Source: Acidobacteriaceae bacterium (GTDB taxonomy: Bacteria > Acidobacteriota > Terriglobia > Terriglobales > Acidobacteriaceae). From it: a DNA stretch of 64,000 nt. Every line of letters begins with the position of its first letter. Position 1 is the first letter of the stretch. The notes below the pieces were generated by a model. It saw only the letters and a list, made by a program, of their open reading frames with translations, was not told where the DNA came from and did not search any database. The stretch is taken from assembly GCA_027307045.1 (NCBI GenBank), contig DAHUXR010000009.1:1-64000 (forward strand), in the 5' to 3' direction. Position numbers and translations under genes: made by a program. Positions 36,560 to 45,551 of the stretch are shown piece after piece.

Positions 36560-36928
36560 GTGGAATCTGTCTTCGAAATCATTGCGGAGCCGAACCGTCG
36601 CGCGATATTGGGCCTACTGGTCTCCTCACAACAGTCAGTGGGAGAGATCGAGCGTCAACTTCGGATGCCGCAGCCGACCGTGTCAAAGCACCTGCGCGTG
36701 CTGCGCGATGCAGGTTTCGTGGAATCCACGGTGGACGCTCAGCGCCGTCTCTACCGCCTGAAACCTGGGCCACTTCAGGAACTCGATGCGTGGCTGGCAC
36801 CGTTTCGCCGGTTCTGGTCCGGTCACCTGGATGCTCTCGCACGCCACCTCGACCGCATGGGCCAGGATCAAGATCGAGCAACACCAACGAAAAGCAAGCC
36901 AAAGAAAACGATCAGGAGAAGAAGATGA
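36560..36928 (+). CDS. ArsR-family transcriptional regulator
   Basis: The 122-residue product starts at GTG only seven bases after the -10 element and without a Shine-Dalgarno, so its mRNA is probably leaderless. The winged helix is clear: AEPNRRAILGLL, SVGEIERQLRMPQPTVSKHL (recognition helix) and RVLRDAGFVESTVDAQRRLY. No metal-binding Cys pair is present, so it is not a metal sensor. It belongs to the ArsR group commonly paired with SRPBCC proteins, and overlaps the next gene by four bases (ATGA). The Lys/Arg-rich tail is non-conserved. Confidence 0.92.
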   Translation: MESVFEIIAEPNRRAILGLLVSSQQSVGEIERQLRMPQPTVSKHLRVLRDAGFVESTVDAQRRLYRLKPGPLQELDAWLAPFRRFWSGHLDALARHLDRMGQDQDRATPTKSKPKKTIRRRR

Positions 36929-37476
36929 CCGATCGCGCGCAGTACACACCGGGTCCCGCCCGCGGAGCGGAGATACGAAAAGAAGGAGACAAGTGGACGC
37001 TCATTCTCGTCCGGGAGCTGTGCCACTCGCCGGAAAAAGTCTGGCAGGCGCTGACCGATCCGGCGCATCTCCGCGAGTGGGCGCCCTTTGACGCCGATGG
37101 GAGCCTGGGTACGGCTGGCACGGTGAAGCTCACCTGGGTGGGAACGGCGCAGGTTTCAGAAACCAGAGTAACGCGGGCCGACGCTCCCAGGCTGCTTGAG
37201 TACGGCGATATGCGGTGGGAACTCGAAGCCTTTGCTGGCGGCACTCGCCTGACGCTCTGGCACAACATCGATCGCCGCTTCATCGCGTGGGGCGCCGCGG
37301 GCTGGCACATCTGTTTCGATGTCCTGAATCACCTGCTCAACGGAACTCCCATCAGCCGCATCGTCGGCCCCGCGGCCATGAAGGTCGGCGGCTGGCAGCG
37401 CTTGACCGCCGAGTACGCAAAGCAATTCGACGTTGAGCTGCCCAGTTGGCAGCCTCAGGCAGATCAAAAGTCATGA
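36925..37476 (+). CDS. SRPBCC (AHSA1-like) domain protein
   Basis: The 183-residue product has the START-like fold signature LVRELCHSPEKVWQALTDPA, HLREWAPFDADG and a C-terminal helix region. The ATG at 36925 follows AGGAGAAGAAG and overlaps the arsR stop. ArsR-SRPBCC pairs are a widespread operon type; the SRPBCC partner is thought to bind a hydrophobic ligand, but its role is not established. Confidence 0.88.
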   Translation: MTDRAQYTPGPARGAEIRKEGDKWTLILVRELCHSPEKVWQALTDPAHLREWAPFDADGSLGTAGTVKLTWVGTAQVSETRVTRADAPRLLEYGDMRWELEAFAGGTRLTLWHNIDRRFIAWGAAGWHICFDVLNHLLNGTPISRIVGPAAMKVGGWQRLTAEYAKQFDVELPSWQPQADQKS

Positions 37477-37537
37477 ATCGACGGACTGCAACAACAACGT
37501 CCGCAAACAATGCACCAACACGCTTACGGAGGCGACC

Positions 37538-37753
37538 ATGATCAGCAGTGCCACCCAACGTTCGATTTTTCGCTGGATTCACATCATCTTGAGCATTCCG
37601 ATATACGGTTATATTTATAGTCCGTTTGAAAAACTTCCGGGCTACGCCACTCCAACTCGGTTTATCTTCTTTCCTGCAATGGTCCTGACGGGATTATGGA
37701 TGTGGAAAGGCCATGTCGTTCGCCGGCTTGTTTGGAACAGATCGGCCCAATGA
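37538..37753 (+). CDS. Small two-helix membrane protein
   Basis: The 71-residue product begins MISSATQRSIFRWIHIILSI, has two hydrophobic segments (IHIILSIPIYGYIY and FIFFPAMVLTGLWMW) and a basic C-terminus. GGAGG lies five bases before the ATG. It probably belongs to the ArsR-SRPBCC transcription unit. No family name is recalled. Confidence 0.65.
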   Translation: MISSATQRSIFRWIHIILSIPIYGYIYSPFEKLPGYATPTRFIFFPAMVLTGLWMWKGHVVRRLVWNRSAQ

Positions 37754-37831
37754 TTTGCATGCGCTCTCGCGCGGACCAGGAGAGGCCTCCTCGTACAGAG
37801 CGGTTGCAGGTCACGCTGAGCGCATCTAAAT

Positions 37832-38281
37832 TTGGTTCGAGATGGAGACTTAGATGGAATCTGCCTCGAGAGAATCAAAGAACTTGGCGAGTGGCGCGGG
37901 AAAACGCTTGCGGAAGTGCGCGGAATCATCCACGCGGCAGACCCTGAGATAGTGGAAGAGGTGAAGTGGGTCAAGAAGGGATCGTCGGGGACTCCCGTAT
38001 TCTCCCACGGGGGCATCGTCTGCACGGGAGAGACGTACAAGAGCGTCGTCAAGCTGACATTTGCCAAGGGCGCATCGTTGCCCGACCCTTCAGGTCAATT
38101 CAACTCCAGCCTCGAAGGGAATGTCAGGCGTGCCATTGACATACACGAAGGCGAGAAGATCGATGAAGCGGCCTTGAGGAACCTGATCCGTGCCGCAGTG
38201 GCGCTGAATCTTAAGGACAAAACCAAGCCCAAGCGGAAGCCAAAGTTGAAGCACCGGCGGGCGAGCAGCAAGCGGGGATGA
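37832..38281 (+). CDS. DUF1801-like protein with uncertain 5' end
   Basis: Up to 149 residues. The core RIKELGEWRGKTLAEVRGII, VKKGSSGTPVFSHGGIVCTG and FNSSLEGNVRRAIDIHEGEK is typical of DUF1801 proteins. The C-terminus is Lys/Arg-rich (KPKRKPKLKHRR). The only in-frame start before the core is a TTG at 37832 with no ribosome-binding site, so the true start may be non-canonical or the 5' end may have been lost. Function is unknown. Confidence 0.65.
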   Translation: MVRDGDLDGICLERIKELGEWRGKTLAEVRGIIHAADPEIVEEVKWVKKGSSGTPVFSHGGIVCTGETYKSVVKLTFAKGASLPDPSGQFNSSLEGNVRRAIDIHEGEKIDEAALRNLIRAAVALNLKDKTKPKRKPKLKHRRASSKRG

Positions 38282-38536
38282 ACGTGGCACCAACTCCAGG
38301 GAGAAGCTGATCTCCGGCCTTGGATCGTCGCATCAAGGGCATTCACAGGCCATGGGTGGTTACTCAGAAGTGAGCTGGAGTTGGCCGTTCAGGGGAGATG
38401 TTTAATCCTTCCGTAACTGCATCAGGTCTTTGTCTTACAGCACGCGTGACCGATTTGCGGTACTCTAATGAGGGAACCCAAACAAAGGAAAATGGATCCT
38501 GGTTTGTTGCCGGAAAGCGACAGATCGTAACAAGGT
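38282..38536. other. Spacer before the PBP2 gene
   Basis: This 255-base non-coding stretch marks the right edge of the accessory block. I see no repeat arms typical of an insertion sequence and no target-site duplication. Confidence 0.4.
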
Positions 38537-40642
38537 ATGCCCGGTCGCGACGAAAAAATTCCGCAGACAAAGTTCTCCGTCATCCAGTACGTCATCCTGG
38601 CAGTATTCATCTTTCTTGCTTATGGACTGTGGACGCTTCAGGTGCGCAAGAGCGATGAATACGTCACGCGCTCAGAGCAGAACCGCATTCGCCAGGTCCC
38701 GATTCTTGCACCGCGCGGAAAAATTTACGACCGTGACGGGCAGTTGATCGTCGATAACTATCCATCGTTCTCTGCGCTGCTGCTGCGCGACCAGATGCGC
38801 GACCTCAATGCCGATGCACAGAAGATCGCTGACGGTCTTCACCTTCCCGTACAAGACGTTCTCGATAAAGTCCGCCGCTATCAGCTTGCGCGCAAGCCTG
38901 CCTTTGAGCCGATCATCATCAAGGACGACATTACTCCTGACGAACGCGCGTTCATTGAGGCGCATCGCGACGAATTTCCTGAGCTGGAAACACTGATGAT
39001 CCATCGTCGCCTGTATCCAAAAGACGGATTCATGGCGCACCTGATTGGCTATGTGGGTGAAGTAAGCGAAGACATGCTGAACTCGCCCAAGTTCGAGCTT
39101 TATGAACGCGGCGACATTGTTGGCCAGTCCGGCGTGGAACTGCAATACAACGATCTGCTGATGGGCAAAGACGGCTCCCGTCGAGTGCTGGTCAACAGCA
39201 AAGGCAAGGAAGTGGGGCGGCCGCCGAATGCGAATATCCCGGCGGTCAATGGGCAAAAGTTAAAACTCACAATCGATCTTGATATCCAGAAGGCAGCCGA
39301 GCAAGCGATGGAAGGCAAGAACGGCGCGGTGGTCGCCATGGACCCACGCAACGGCGAGATTCTTGCGATGGTGAGCAGGCCGGCGTTTGATCCCAATGAC
39401 TTTGCCGTGCGCATCTCGCGCGAAGAATGGCTGCGGCTGGTGGAAGACCCGAATCACCCGCTATTCAATAAAGCGATTCAGGCGCAGCTGGCGCCGGGAT
39501 CGGTTTTCAAGATCATCATGTCCGTGGCCGGCCTGCAGGAAGGCATCGCGCAAAATCTGCGCGTGAACTGCGCGGGCGGTGGAGTATTTTTTGGCCGCTA
39601 CTTCAATTGCTGGGTCAAGGGCGAGCATCGCGTTCACGGTCCTGTGGACATCAGCAAGGGCATATATCAATCCTGCGACGTTTTCTTTTACACGCTGGCG
39701 GAGCGGCTGGGCATTGAGAAGATTGCCAAATGGGCCACGGCAATGGGGCTGAGCAAGAAAACCGGCATCGATCTGCCGAATGAAGTCAGCGGGATCATGC
39801 CGTCAGAAGAGTGGAAGATGAAGACGTTCCGGCAGAAGTGGTACGCCGGCGAGGTTATCTCCGTGGGCATTGGCCAGGGCGCAGTGGCGGTGAGCCCGAT
39901 CCAACTGGCACGGACAATTGGCGGAATCACCATGGGTGGAACTTTCTATCGTCCGCACGTCGTTGATCCTGAGCAGTTGCCGGCACAATTTAGAAACACA
40001 AATGCCGCGACCTTGCCGGATGTGGTGCGCGTTCCTATCGATCCCCAGAACTGGATCACGATTACCGATGCCATGGCCGGCGTTGTGAATCCGCCTTCCC
40101 CGATCATGCCCGAAGGAGGAACTGCTCCCAGCGCGCATATCCAGGGCGTGGATTTTGCCGGCAAGACCGGCAGCGCACAGGTTGTGTCCAACGCGTTCCG
40201 CAAGAGCAAAGGCGGAGCAGGCAAACAATTTAATGACAACAGCTGGTTTGTGGGCGTTACGCCACGCCGGAACCCTGAGATCGTCGTCGCAGTCTTGTTT
40301 GAAGGCGGCGAGCATGGCAAGCTGGCTGCGAGACTGACAGCGCAGGTTGTACGGGCCTACGTGGAGAAGCAGCGGCGGCTCCGCAATGATCCCATGCTGT
40401 TCAGTGATAAAGCCGATCCCGGCTCAGTACCGATTGCGGGCGTGTGGAACCAGCCAGACTCGATTAGCCAAGCCAAGACTCACGATGCGGAAGAGCATGC
40501 AGAGGCGGGCCAGGATGCAGCGAATGAGAGTGAACTCCATGGCGGCACTGTTCTCTTGAAGGTTGGCAGAACGCACTCTGAAAAAGCCAGGATTCGGAAG
40601 CTGGCGCAGCCAGTGTCGATTGGAATAGCGGGGTCGGACTAA
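38537..40642 (+). CDS. mrdA: Penicillin-binding protein 2 (elongasome transpeptidase)
   Basis: The 701-residue product has an N-terminal membrane anchor (about 15-35), a pedestal/dimerisation domain beginning VPILAPRGKIYDRDG, and a transpeptidase domain. Active-site motifs are S322-V-F-K325, S379-C-D381 and K543-T-G545. It crosslinks peptidoglycan during elongation together with RodA. The last ~80 residues are a polar extension. The stop codon overlaps the rodA start by one base. Confidence 0.96.
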   Translation: MPGRDEKIPQTKFSVIQYVILAVFIFLAYGLWTLQVRKSDEYVTRSEQNRIRQVPILAPRGKIYDRDGQLIVDNYPSFSALLLRDQMRDLNADAQKIADGLHLPVQDVLDKVRRYQLARKPAFEPIIIKDDITPDERAFIEAHRDEFPELETLMIHRRLYPKDGFMAHLIGYVGEVSEDMLNSPKFELYERGDIVGQSGVELQYNDLLMGKDGSRRVLVNSKGKEVGRPPNANIPAVNGQKLKLTIDLDIQKAAEQAMEGKNGAVVAMDPRNGEILAMVSRPAFDPNDFAVRISREEWLRLVEDPNHPLFNKAIQAQLAPGSVFKIIMSVAGLQEGIAQNLRVNCAGGGVFFGRYFNCWVKGEHRVHGPVDISKGIYQSCDVFFYTLAERLGIEKIAKWATAMGLSKKTGIDLPNEVSGIMPSEEWKMKTFRQKWYAGEVISVGIGQGAVAVSPIQLARTIGGITMGGTFYRPHVVDPEQLPAQFRNTNAATLPDVVRVPIDPQNWITITDAMAGVVNPPSPIMPEGGTAPSAHIQGVDFAGKTGSAQVVSNAFRKSKGGAGKQFNDNSWFVGVTPRRNPEIVVAVLFEGGEHGKLAARLTAQVVRAYVEKQRRLRNDPMLFSDKADPGSVPIAGVWNQPDSISQAKTHDAEEHAEAGQDAANESELHGGTVLLKVGRTHSEKARIRKLAQPVSIGIAGSD

Positions 40643-41763
40643 TGCGGCGGCTGATCTCGTTTCGCGACTTCGACTGGCTCTTGCTTACTTTTGTCCTGAT
40701 CATCTGCTCGCTTGGCGTGCTGGAAATTTACAGCACCACTTACGGAACAAAGTTCGCCGGCGCACACATTCGCCAGATCTATTGGATACTGGGCGGCCTG
40801 TTGGTGATGCTGGCCGTGAGCTTGATCAACTATCAAGTTCTTCTGGAAAATGCCAACTGGTTTTATGCTGCGTCGGTGATTTCGCTGTTGGCCGTAGCCC
40901 TGTTTGGAAAGAAATATCTGGGCGCGCGCCGCTGGATACAGCTTCCCGGCGGACAACATTTCCAGCCATCAGAGTGGGTGAAGATCGTATTGATCTTAAT
41001 GCTGGCCAAGCACTTCAGCGGACAGGGCGGGCAAGGCGAGCGTGAGGATGCGTCACTCTCTGAAATCGTGAAAGCCGGTTTAATAGCCGGAATTCCCATG
41101 CTGCTGGTCCTGAAGCAGCCCGATCTGGGAACCGCTCTGACGTATGTTCCGGTGGCGCTGATGGGACTGTTTCTGGGTGGAATCCAGTTCCGCCACGCGG
41201 CTGCCATTCTGCTGATTGCCGGCGTGCTCATGCCGACTCTGTGGATTTATGGACCCAGAATGCACCTGATCAAGCAGTACCAGAAAGACCGTTTGACCAG
41301 TTTCCTGCATCCTGAAGCCGATTCGCAGAAGACGGGGTACCAACTTGAGCAATCCAAGATAGCCGTTGGATCAGGCGGTATTTGGGGCAAAGGTGTGCGG
41401 AAAGGCTCGCAAACACAGGGGTCATTCCTTCCGGAGCCGCACACGGACTTTATTTTTGCCGCCTGGTCAGAAGAGCACGGCTTTGTGGGCGCAGTGGCCT
41501 TACTACTGCTATACTTCATGGTATTAATGCGTTTGATCCATAACGCTCAGACCGCGCCGGACAGCGCGGGCGGCTTTGTGGTGATGGGTGTGGTGGCGGT
41601 TTTGCTGTTCCACATCCTGGTAAACGCGGGAATGGTGGTTGGGTTTATGCCCGTCACCGGTATTCCTTTGCCGCTGATGAGCTATGGCGGTTCGTCAGTG
41701 TTGTTCATGTTTCTGGCGCTGGGTATTGTGATGAATATTCGGATGCGCCGTTTCGTGAACTAG
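40642..41763 (+). CDS. rodA: Peptidoglycan glycosyltransferase RodA
   Basis: The 373-residue SEDS-family protein has about ten membrane segments. Conserved features are SLGVLEIYSTTYG, QPSEWVKIVLILMLAKHF, LKQPDLGTALTYVPV (containing the essential Asp region) and GFMPVTGIPLPLMSYGGSS. It polymerises lipid II with PBP2. It starts on the last base of the mrdA stop codon. Confidence 0.96.
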   Translation: MRRLISFRDFDWLLLTFVLIICSLGVLEIYSTTYGTKFAGAHIRQIYWILGGLLVMLAVSLINYQVLLENANWFYAASVISLLAVALFGKKYLGARRWIQLPGGQHFQPSEWVKIVLILMLAKHFSGQGGQGEREDASLSEIVKAGLIAGIPMLLVLKQPDLGTALTYVPVALMGLFLGGIQFRHAAAILLIAGVLMPTLWIYGPRMHLIKQYQKDRLTSFLHPEADSQKTGYQLEQSKIAVGSGGIWGKGVRKGSQTQGSFLPEPHTDFIFAAWSEEHGFVGAVALLLLYFMVLMRLIHNAQTAPDSAGGFVVMGVVAVLLFHILVNAGMVVGFMPVTGIPLPLMSYGGSSVLFMFLALGIVMNIRMRRFVN

Positions 41764-42209
41764 GCAAAAGGAATTTAGAAGCCGCGCCCAGAGGCGCGAT
41801 TAGTAACAGGATTTTTTCAAGATTGAACGTTACGCCCTGACGTTAAAAGAAAGGGCGCCGGCCGATTGAAGGGAAGCCGGAGAGTATCAGAAAGCATTGC
41901 CGGGCAGGGAACGGCCCCGCGGAAAGTACCCAGACAGACGCAAATTATGGCGCTTGTTCGGGCACCGCAGTGTGGCCACAAACCCGGAGTGCAAAGGTGC
42001 ACAGATTTTTCAAACAAGTCATAGGCAGAGTGCAGATGTTGGCCGGCGAGCTTTACTCACCGCAGCCGAATTGTATTTCCTGCATAAGATCAGATTGAAT
42101 TTCCGGGCACTCAAAGCCAGTCAACCCGCGCGTATGGCGCCGGTCTCCTGACCTTTTTTCTGGACCTCCTGCACCCTCTTTCCCGCCGGTATAACACCGG
42201 AGAAGCTCC
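41764..42209 (+). other. 446-base non-coding leader/spacer before the RNase E/G gene
   Basis: No gene is seen. Near the rodA end a short stem (cgcgcc 41783-41788 / ggcgcg 41793-41798) is followed after 13 bases by six Ts, a weak terminator. Downstream the sequence is rich in small GC-rich stems (for instance around 41855-41935). A long structured 5' region is notable because RNase E mRNA in enterobacteria is autoregulated through its leader. Confidence 0.4.
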
Positions 42210-45200
42210 ATGGCGAAAGAACTTTATGTCTCTTCCACACCGCATGAAACCAAGGTAGCGGTGGTCGAAGAAGACCAACTTACGGAAATATATTTCGAAC
42301 GAGAAAACGAATACACACTGGCCGGCTCCATTTACAAAGGGCGCGTCACGCGCGTTCTGCCGGGCATGCAATCGGCATTTGTAAACATTGGCCTTGAGCG
42401 CGATGCGTTCCTCTACGTCTCCGACTTCCTGATGGAAGAAGACGAGGACAGTGACGCCATTGGCGAAGCCGTTGCCAGCTCCCGCAACTCACCGATCATT
42501 GAGGTGCGAAGCAGTCAGGGACAGGATGGGCCGATTGAGGCGCAGGAGATTATGCCGCCGATCACGATCGGCGATGAAGATGATGGCACAGAGCAGGAAT
42601 CAGCCGAGGGCGCGTTGGCAGAAAGAGGCGCTCCGCAGGAGCAGGAGCGTGAAGGCGCGCGTAAGTGGCGCGGACGCCGCCGTCGTGGAAGAGGCGGACG
42701 TGATCGTTTTGCTGATCGTGGCGCACAAGATCAGGCAGCGGGCGATCGTGGCGAGCAGGAGAAGCCGGTAGAAGCTGCGCCAGAGGAGCACAGCGAGCCG
42801 CGACAGGAGAGCCATCCAGAACCAAGGCATGAACGGCATGAAAGCCGTCCGGACGGCAGATCTGAGGGACGGCACGAAGGTCGCTCGGACTATCGCCGCG
42901 AAAATCGGCGGGATCGATATGAGAGCAAGCCTGAACAAAGCTTCGAGCAACACGCTGAACCAATCGTGCTGCCCGGAGAGTCGATTTCAAAATATCAGCC
43001 GCACTCGGCGCAGTCTTTTACGGCCGCAACGCAAGCTCCGGTAAATACGGAGTCAGCGCCGCGGCCCCGGCCTTCGACGGAGTACTCAATCGATCCTTCG
43101 GCGTTTGCCGCGGGCTCCATGGTATTGCCGGGTGAGACGCTGGCCAAATACGGGAAAGATAAGCCGCAGTCGCGCGGAAAATCCGAAGCGCACACAGAAC
43201 GTCAGGCTCCAGAACACCCCTCTGAACACCCCTCAGAACACCAGGAGCGTGGCTTTCTCCAGGATGCTGAATCCGCAGGTCCGATTCCTGCGAAATTTGA
43301 GCAGGAAGACAGAACTGAAGCACGCGTGGAAGCGCCCAGAGTTTTTCATCGCAGAGAGTCCGCGCCCGTCATTGAGGAAGCTGAAGCCGATGAAACGCCT
43401 TCGAGATTTGAAGAGCCGCAGAAACCCGCGGCAGAGGCGGAAGAAGAACGGTTTGAAAGGATGAACGTCGCCAGCGTTTTTGGCGGGGCCGCCGCCGAAG
43501 TGGAAGAGCCCACAGAGATCGATGAGGAAGAGCAAGCCGAAGAAGCTACGCATCTTGATTCCTCCACTGAGCAAGAGCAGCAAGTATGGACTCCAGCTAC
43601 AAGCGATGCCGAAAACTCTGAACAGAATCGTGGAATGCAGGCGCGCGGCGTGATTGAGGAAGAAGAAATCGAGGAGGAGGAAAGTGATCTTCCGCGCTTT
43701 GAAGAAGATCTTGACATGGGAGAGTTCGAGGAACTGGAAGAGGAAGTTCTGGGCCAGTCCGGTGAACAAATGGTTCCCATGGGCAAGGAATTGATGGAAG
43801 CAGTGCGGGACGCGCACGTGAACGAGCAGGCCACAGGGAAATATGAAGCGGAGGGGCTCGATCCGGACGAACTGGAAGAAGTGGAAGAAGCCTTTGGCCA
43901 GGGCGAAGAAGATGCTGAAGGCGGTGGCTTAGAAACAGAAGAAGCGACGCAGGAAGACCTGGAAGACGGCAGCGCGGAGCATGGATCTCCGGCTGCTTCT
44001 GGCTACCAGCAGCGTACCGACCGCAGACCGCAGGACCGGCGCGGCGGACGCCGTGGCAGCGGAAGACGTCCCATGCGTGGAAAGCCACGGCACCAGTCAG
44101 CGCGGCAGATGCCAGCCATCAGTGATCTGCTGAAGGAAGGCCAGGAAATCCTGGTCCAGATTGCCAAAGAGCCTATCGCGAAAAAAGGCGCGCGCATTAC
44201 CAGCCACATCGCGCTGCCCGGACGCTATCTGGTTTACATGCCCACGGTGCACCACACAGGCGTTTCGCGGAAAATTGCGTCAGAAGAAGAGCGTCATCGC
44301 CTGAAGCGGATTGCGCTAAGCGAGCGCGGTGAAGCGCAGGGCGGCTTCATTGTCCGCACGGCAGCGGCGGGAGCGGAAGAACAGGACCTGCGCAACGATA
44401 TTCGCTTTCTCATTAATTTGTGGAATGAGATCAAGGGCCGCGCGGAAAGCTCCAAAGCGCCGGCATTGATCTATCACGATTTGAACCTGGTGGAACGCAT
44501 CCTCCGCGACCAGGTGAGCGGCAGCTTCTCCGCCATATGGGCGGACACGGAGCAGGAATACGAGCGCATTCTGCGCTTTGTGAGCCGCTTCCAGCCGTCG
44601 CTGGTGAAGCGTGTAAAGCTGTACAGCAAAGACACGCCGCTCTTTGAGCAATTCAACATCACTGAGGAAATCAACAAGGCGCTTAAATCAAAAGTCTGGC
44701 TGCGGAGCGGCGGTTACATCGTAATCAACCAGACGGAAGCGCTGGTGGCCATCGACATTAATACGGGCAAGTACGTTGGCAAGACAGCGCGCCTGGAAGA
44801 TACGATCGTTAAGACCAACATCGACGCCATTAAAGAAATTGTGCGGCAGATACGCTTGCGCGACCTCGGCGGCATTATCGTGATTGACTTTATTGACATG
44901 GACGAGCGCCGCAATCGCGCCAAGGTGATGCAGGCCCTGGAAGAGGCGTTGAAGGCCGATCGCGCGCCTTCCAAGGTCCTGCAGTTCAATGATTTTGGAC
45001 TGGTTGCCATAACACGCAAGCGGGTAAAGCAGTCCCTGGAACGCACTCTGGGCCAGCCGTGCCCCACATGCTCAGCCACGGGAATGATCAAGTCCGTGAC
45101 CACGGTGTGTAACGAGATTTACGTGGAAATGCGCAAGATGGCGCGCCACTTTGAGCGTGATGTGATGGTCCGCGTGAATCCAGAAGTGGCCAAGGCGCTC

Positions 45201-45308
45201 AAAGGAAACAACGGTCGCTGGCTGCAGGAAATGGAAGAACTGGTAAAGCGGACGGTGCTGGTGAAGTCTGACCCGCTGTTGCATCCGGAGCAGTTCGATA
45301 TCCAGTAG
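42210..45308 (+). CDS. rng: RNase E/G family endoribonuclease with a giant S1-domain insert
   Basis: The 1032-residue product has the family core split in two. Residues 1-75 hold the start of the S1 domain (IYKGRVTRVLPGMQSAFVNI; RDAFLYVSDF), which resumes near residue 632 (DLLKEGQEILVQIAKEPIAK). In between are about 555 residues, strongly acidic and Glu/Gln/Arg-rich, probably disordered. Catalytic D849 (AIDINTG) and D893 (VIDFIDMDERRNR) and the zinc-link C951-P-T-C954 are intact. It processes rRNA and decays mRNA. The insert includes two copies of VLPGE-[ST]-[IL]-[SA]-KY (residues 253-262 and 305-314). GGAGAAG lies before the ATG. Confidence 0.95.
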   Translation: MAKELYVSSTPHETKVAVVEEDQLTEIYFERENEYTLAGSIYKGRVTRVLPGMQSAFVNIGLERDAFLYVSDFLMEEDEDSDAIGEAVASSRNSPIIEVRSSQGQDGPIEAQEIMPPITIGDEDDGTEQESAEGALAERGAPQEQEREGARKWRGRRRRGRGGRDRFADRGAQDQAAGDRGEQEKPVEAAPEEHSEPRQESHPEPRHERHESRPDGRSEGRHEGRSDYRRENRRDRYESKPEQSFEQHAEPIVLPGESISKYQPHSAQSFTAATQAPVNTESAPRPRPSTEYSIDPSAFAAGSMVLPGETLAKYGKDKPQSRGKSEAHTERQAPEHPSEHPSEHQERGFLQDAESAGPIPAKFEQEDRTEARVEAPRVFHRRESAPVIEEAEADETPSRFEEPQKPAAEAEEERFERMNVASVFGGAAAEVEEPTEIDEEEQAEEATHLDSSTEQEQQVWTPATSDAENSEQNRGMQARGVIEEEEIEEEESDLPRFEEDLDMGEFEELEEEVLGQSGEQMVPMGKELMEAVRDAHVNEQATGKYEAEGLDPDELEEVEEAFGQGEEDAEGGGLETEEATQEDLEDGSAEHGSPAASGYQQRTDRRPQDRRGGRRGSGRRPMRGKPRHQSARQMPAISDLLKEGQEILVQIAKEPIAKKGARITSHIALPGRYLVYMPTVHHTGVSRKIASEEERHRLKRIALSERGEAQGGFIVRTAAAGAEEQDLRNDIRFLINLWNEIKGRAESSKAPALIYHDLNLVERILRDQVSGSFSAIWADTEQEYERILRFVSRFQPSLVKRVKLYSKDTPLFEQFNITEEINKALKSKVWLRSGGYIVINQTEALVAIDINTGKYVGKTARLEDTIVKTNIDAIKEIVRQIRLRDLGGIIVIDFIDMDERRNRAKVMQALEEALKADRAPSKVLQFNDFGLVAITRKRVKQSLERTLGQPCPTCSATGMIKSVTTVCNEIYVEMRKMARHFERDVMVRVNPEVAKALKGNNGRWLQEMEELVKRTVLVKSDPLLHPEQFDIQ

Positions 45309-45318
45309 ATAGGTTTTC

Positions 45319-45535
45319 ACGGCAAAGGGCGCGAACAGGACGCAAAGGGAATTAACCGCAGGGGACGCAAAGAGCGCAGAGAGAGCTGGGAAATTCATAA
45401 GAAGCTAAACGTTTCTTCTCCACGTTCTCAGCGCACTCTGCGGTAAAACGGCCAAAGGCATGAAAGAACAGCTTTTATTCCTTTGCGTCCTTAGCGCTCT
45501 TTGCGGTAAATTCTCCCGTCGATCCAAACAAGACC
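45319..45535. repeat. Long imperfect inverted repeat ('gacgcaaagagcgc' type)
   Basis: The left arm near 45352-45381 (accgcaggggacgcaaagag) pairs imperfectly with the right arm near 45481-45510 (ctttgcgtccttagcgctct). An inner 'gcgcactctgcggtaaa' repeats part of the right arm. It fills the whole spacer between rng and the MarR gene. Confidence 0.65.
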
Positions 45536-45551
45536 GCCGATCTAAAGAGCC

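Noticed and set aside
36523..36924. N-terminal extension of the SRPBCC frame back to 36523
   Set aside because: It runs through the arsR gene in another frame; the ATG at 36925 with AGGAG and the ATGA overlap is the credible start.
38398..38658. Plus-strand frame overlapping the mrdA start
   Set aside because: It is out of frame with mrdA, has no homology and covers the mrdA leader.
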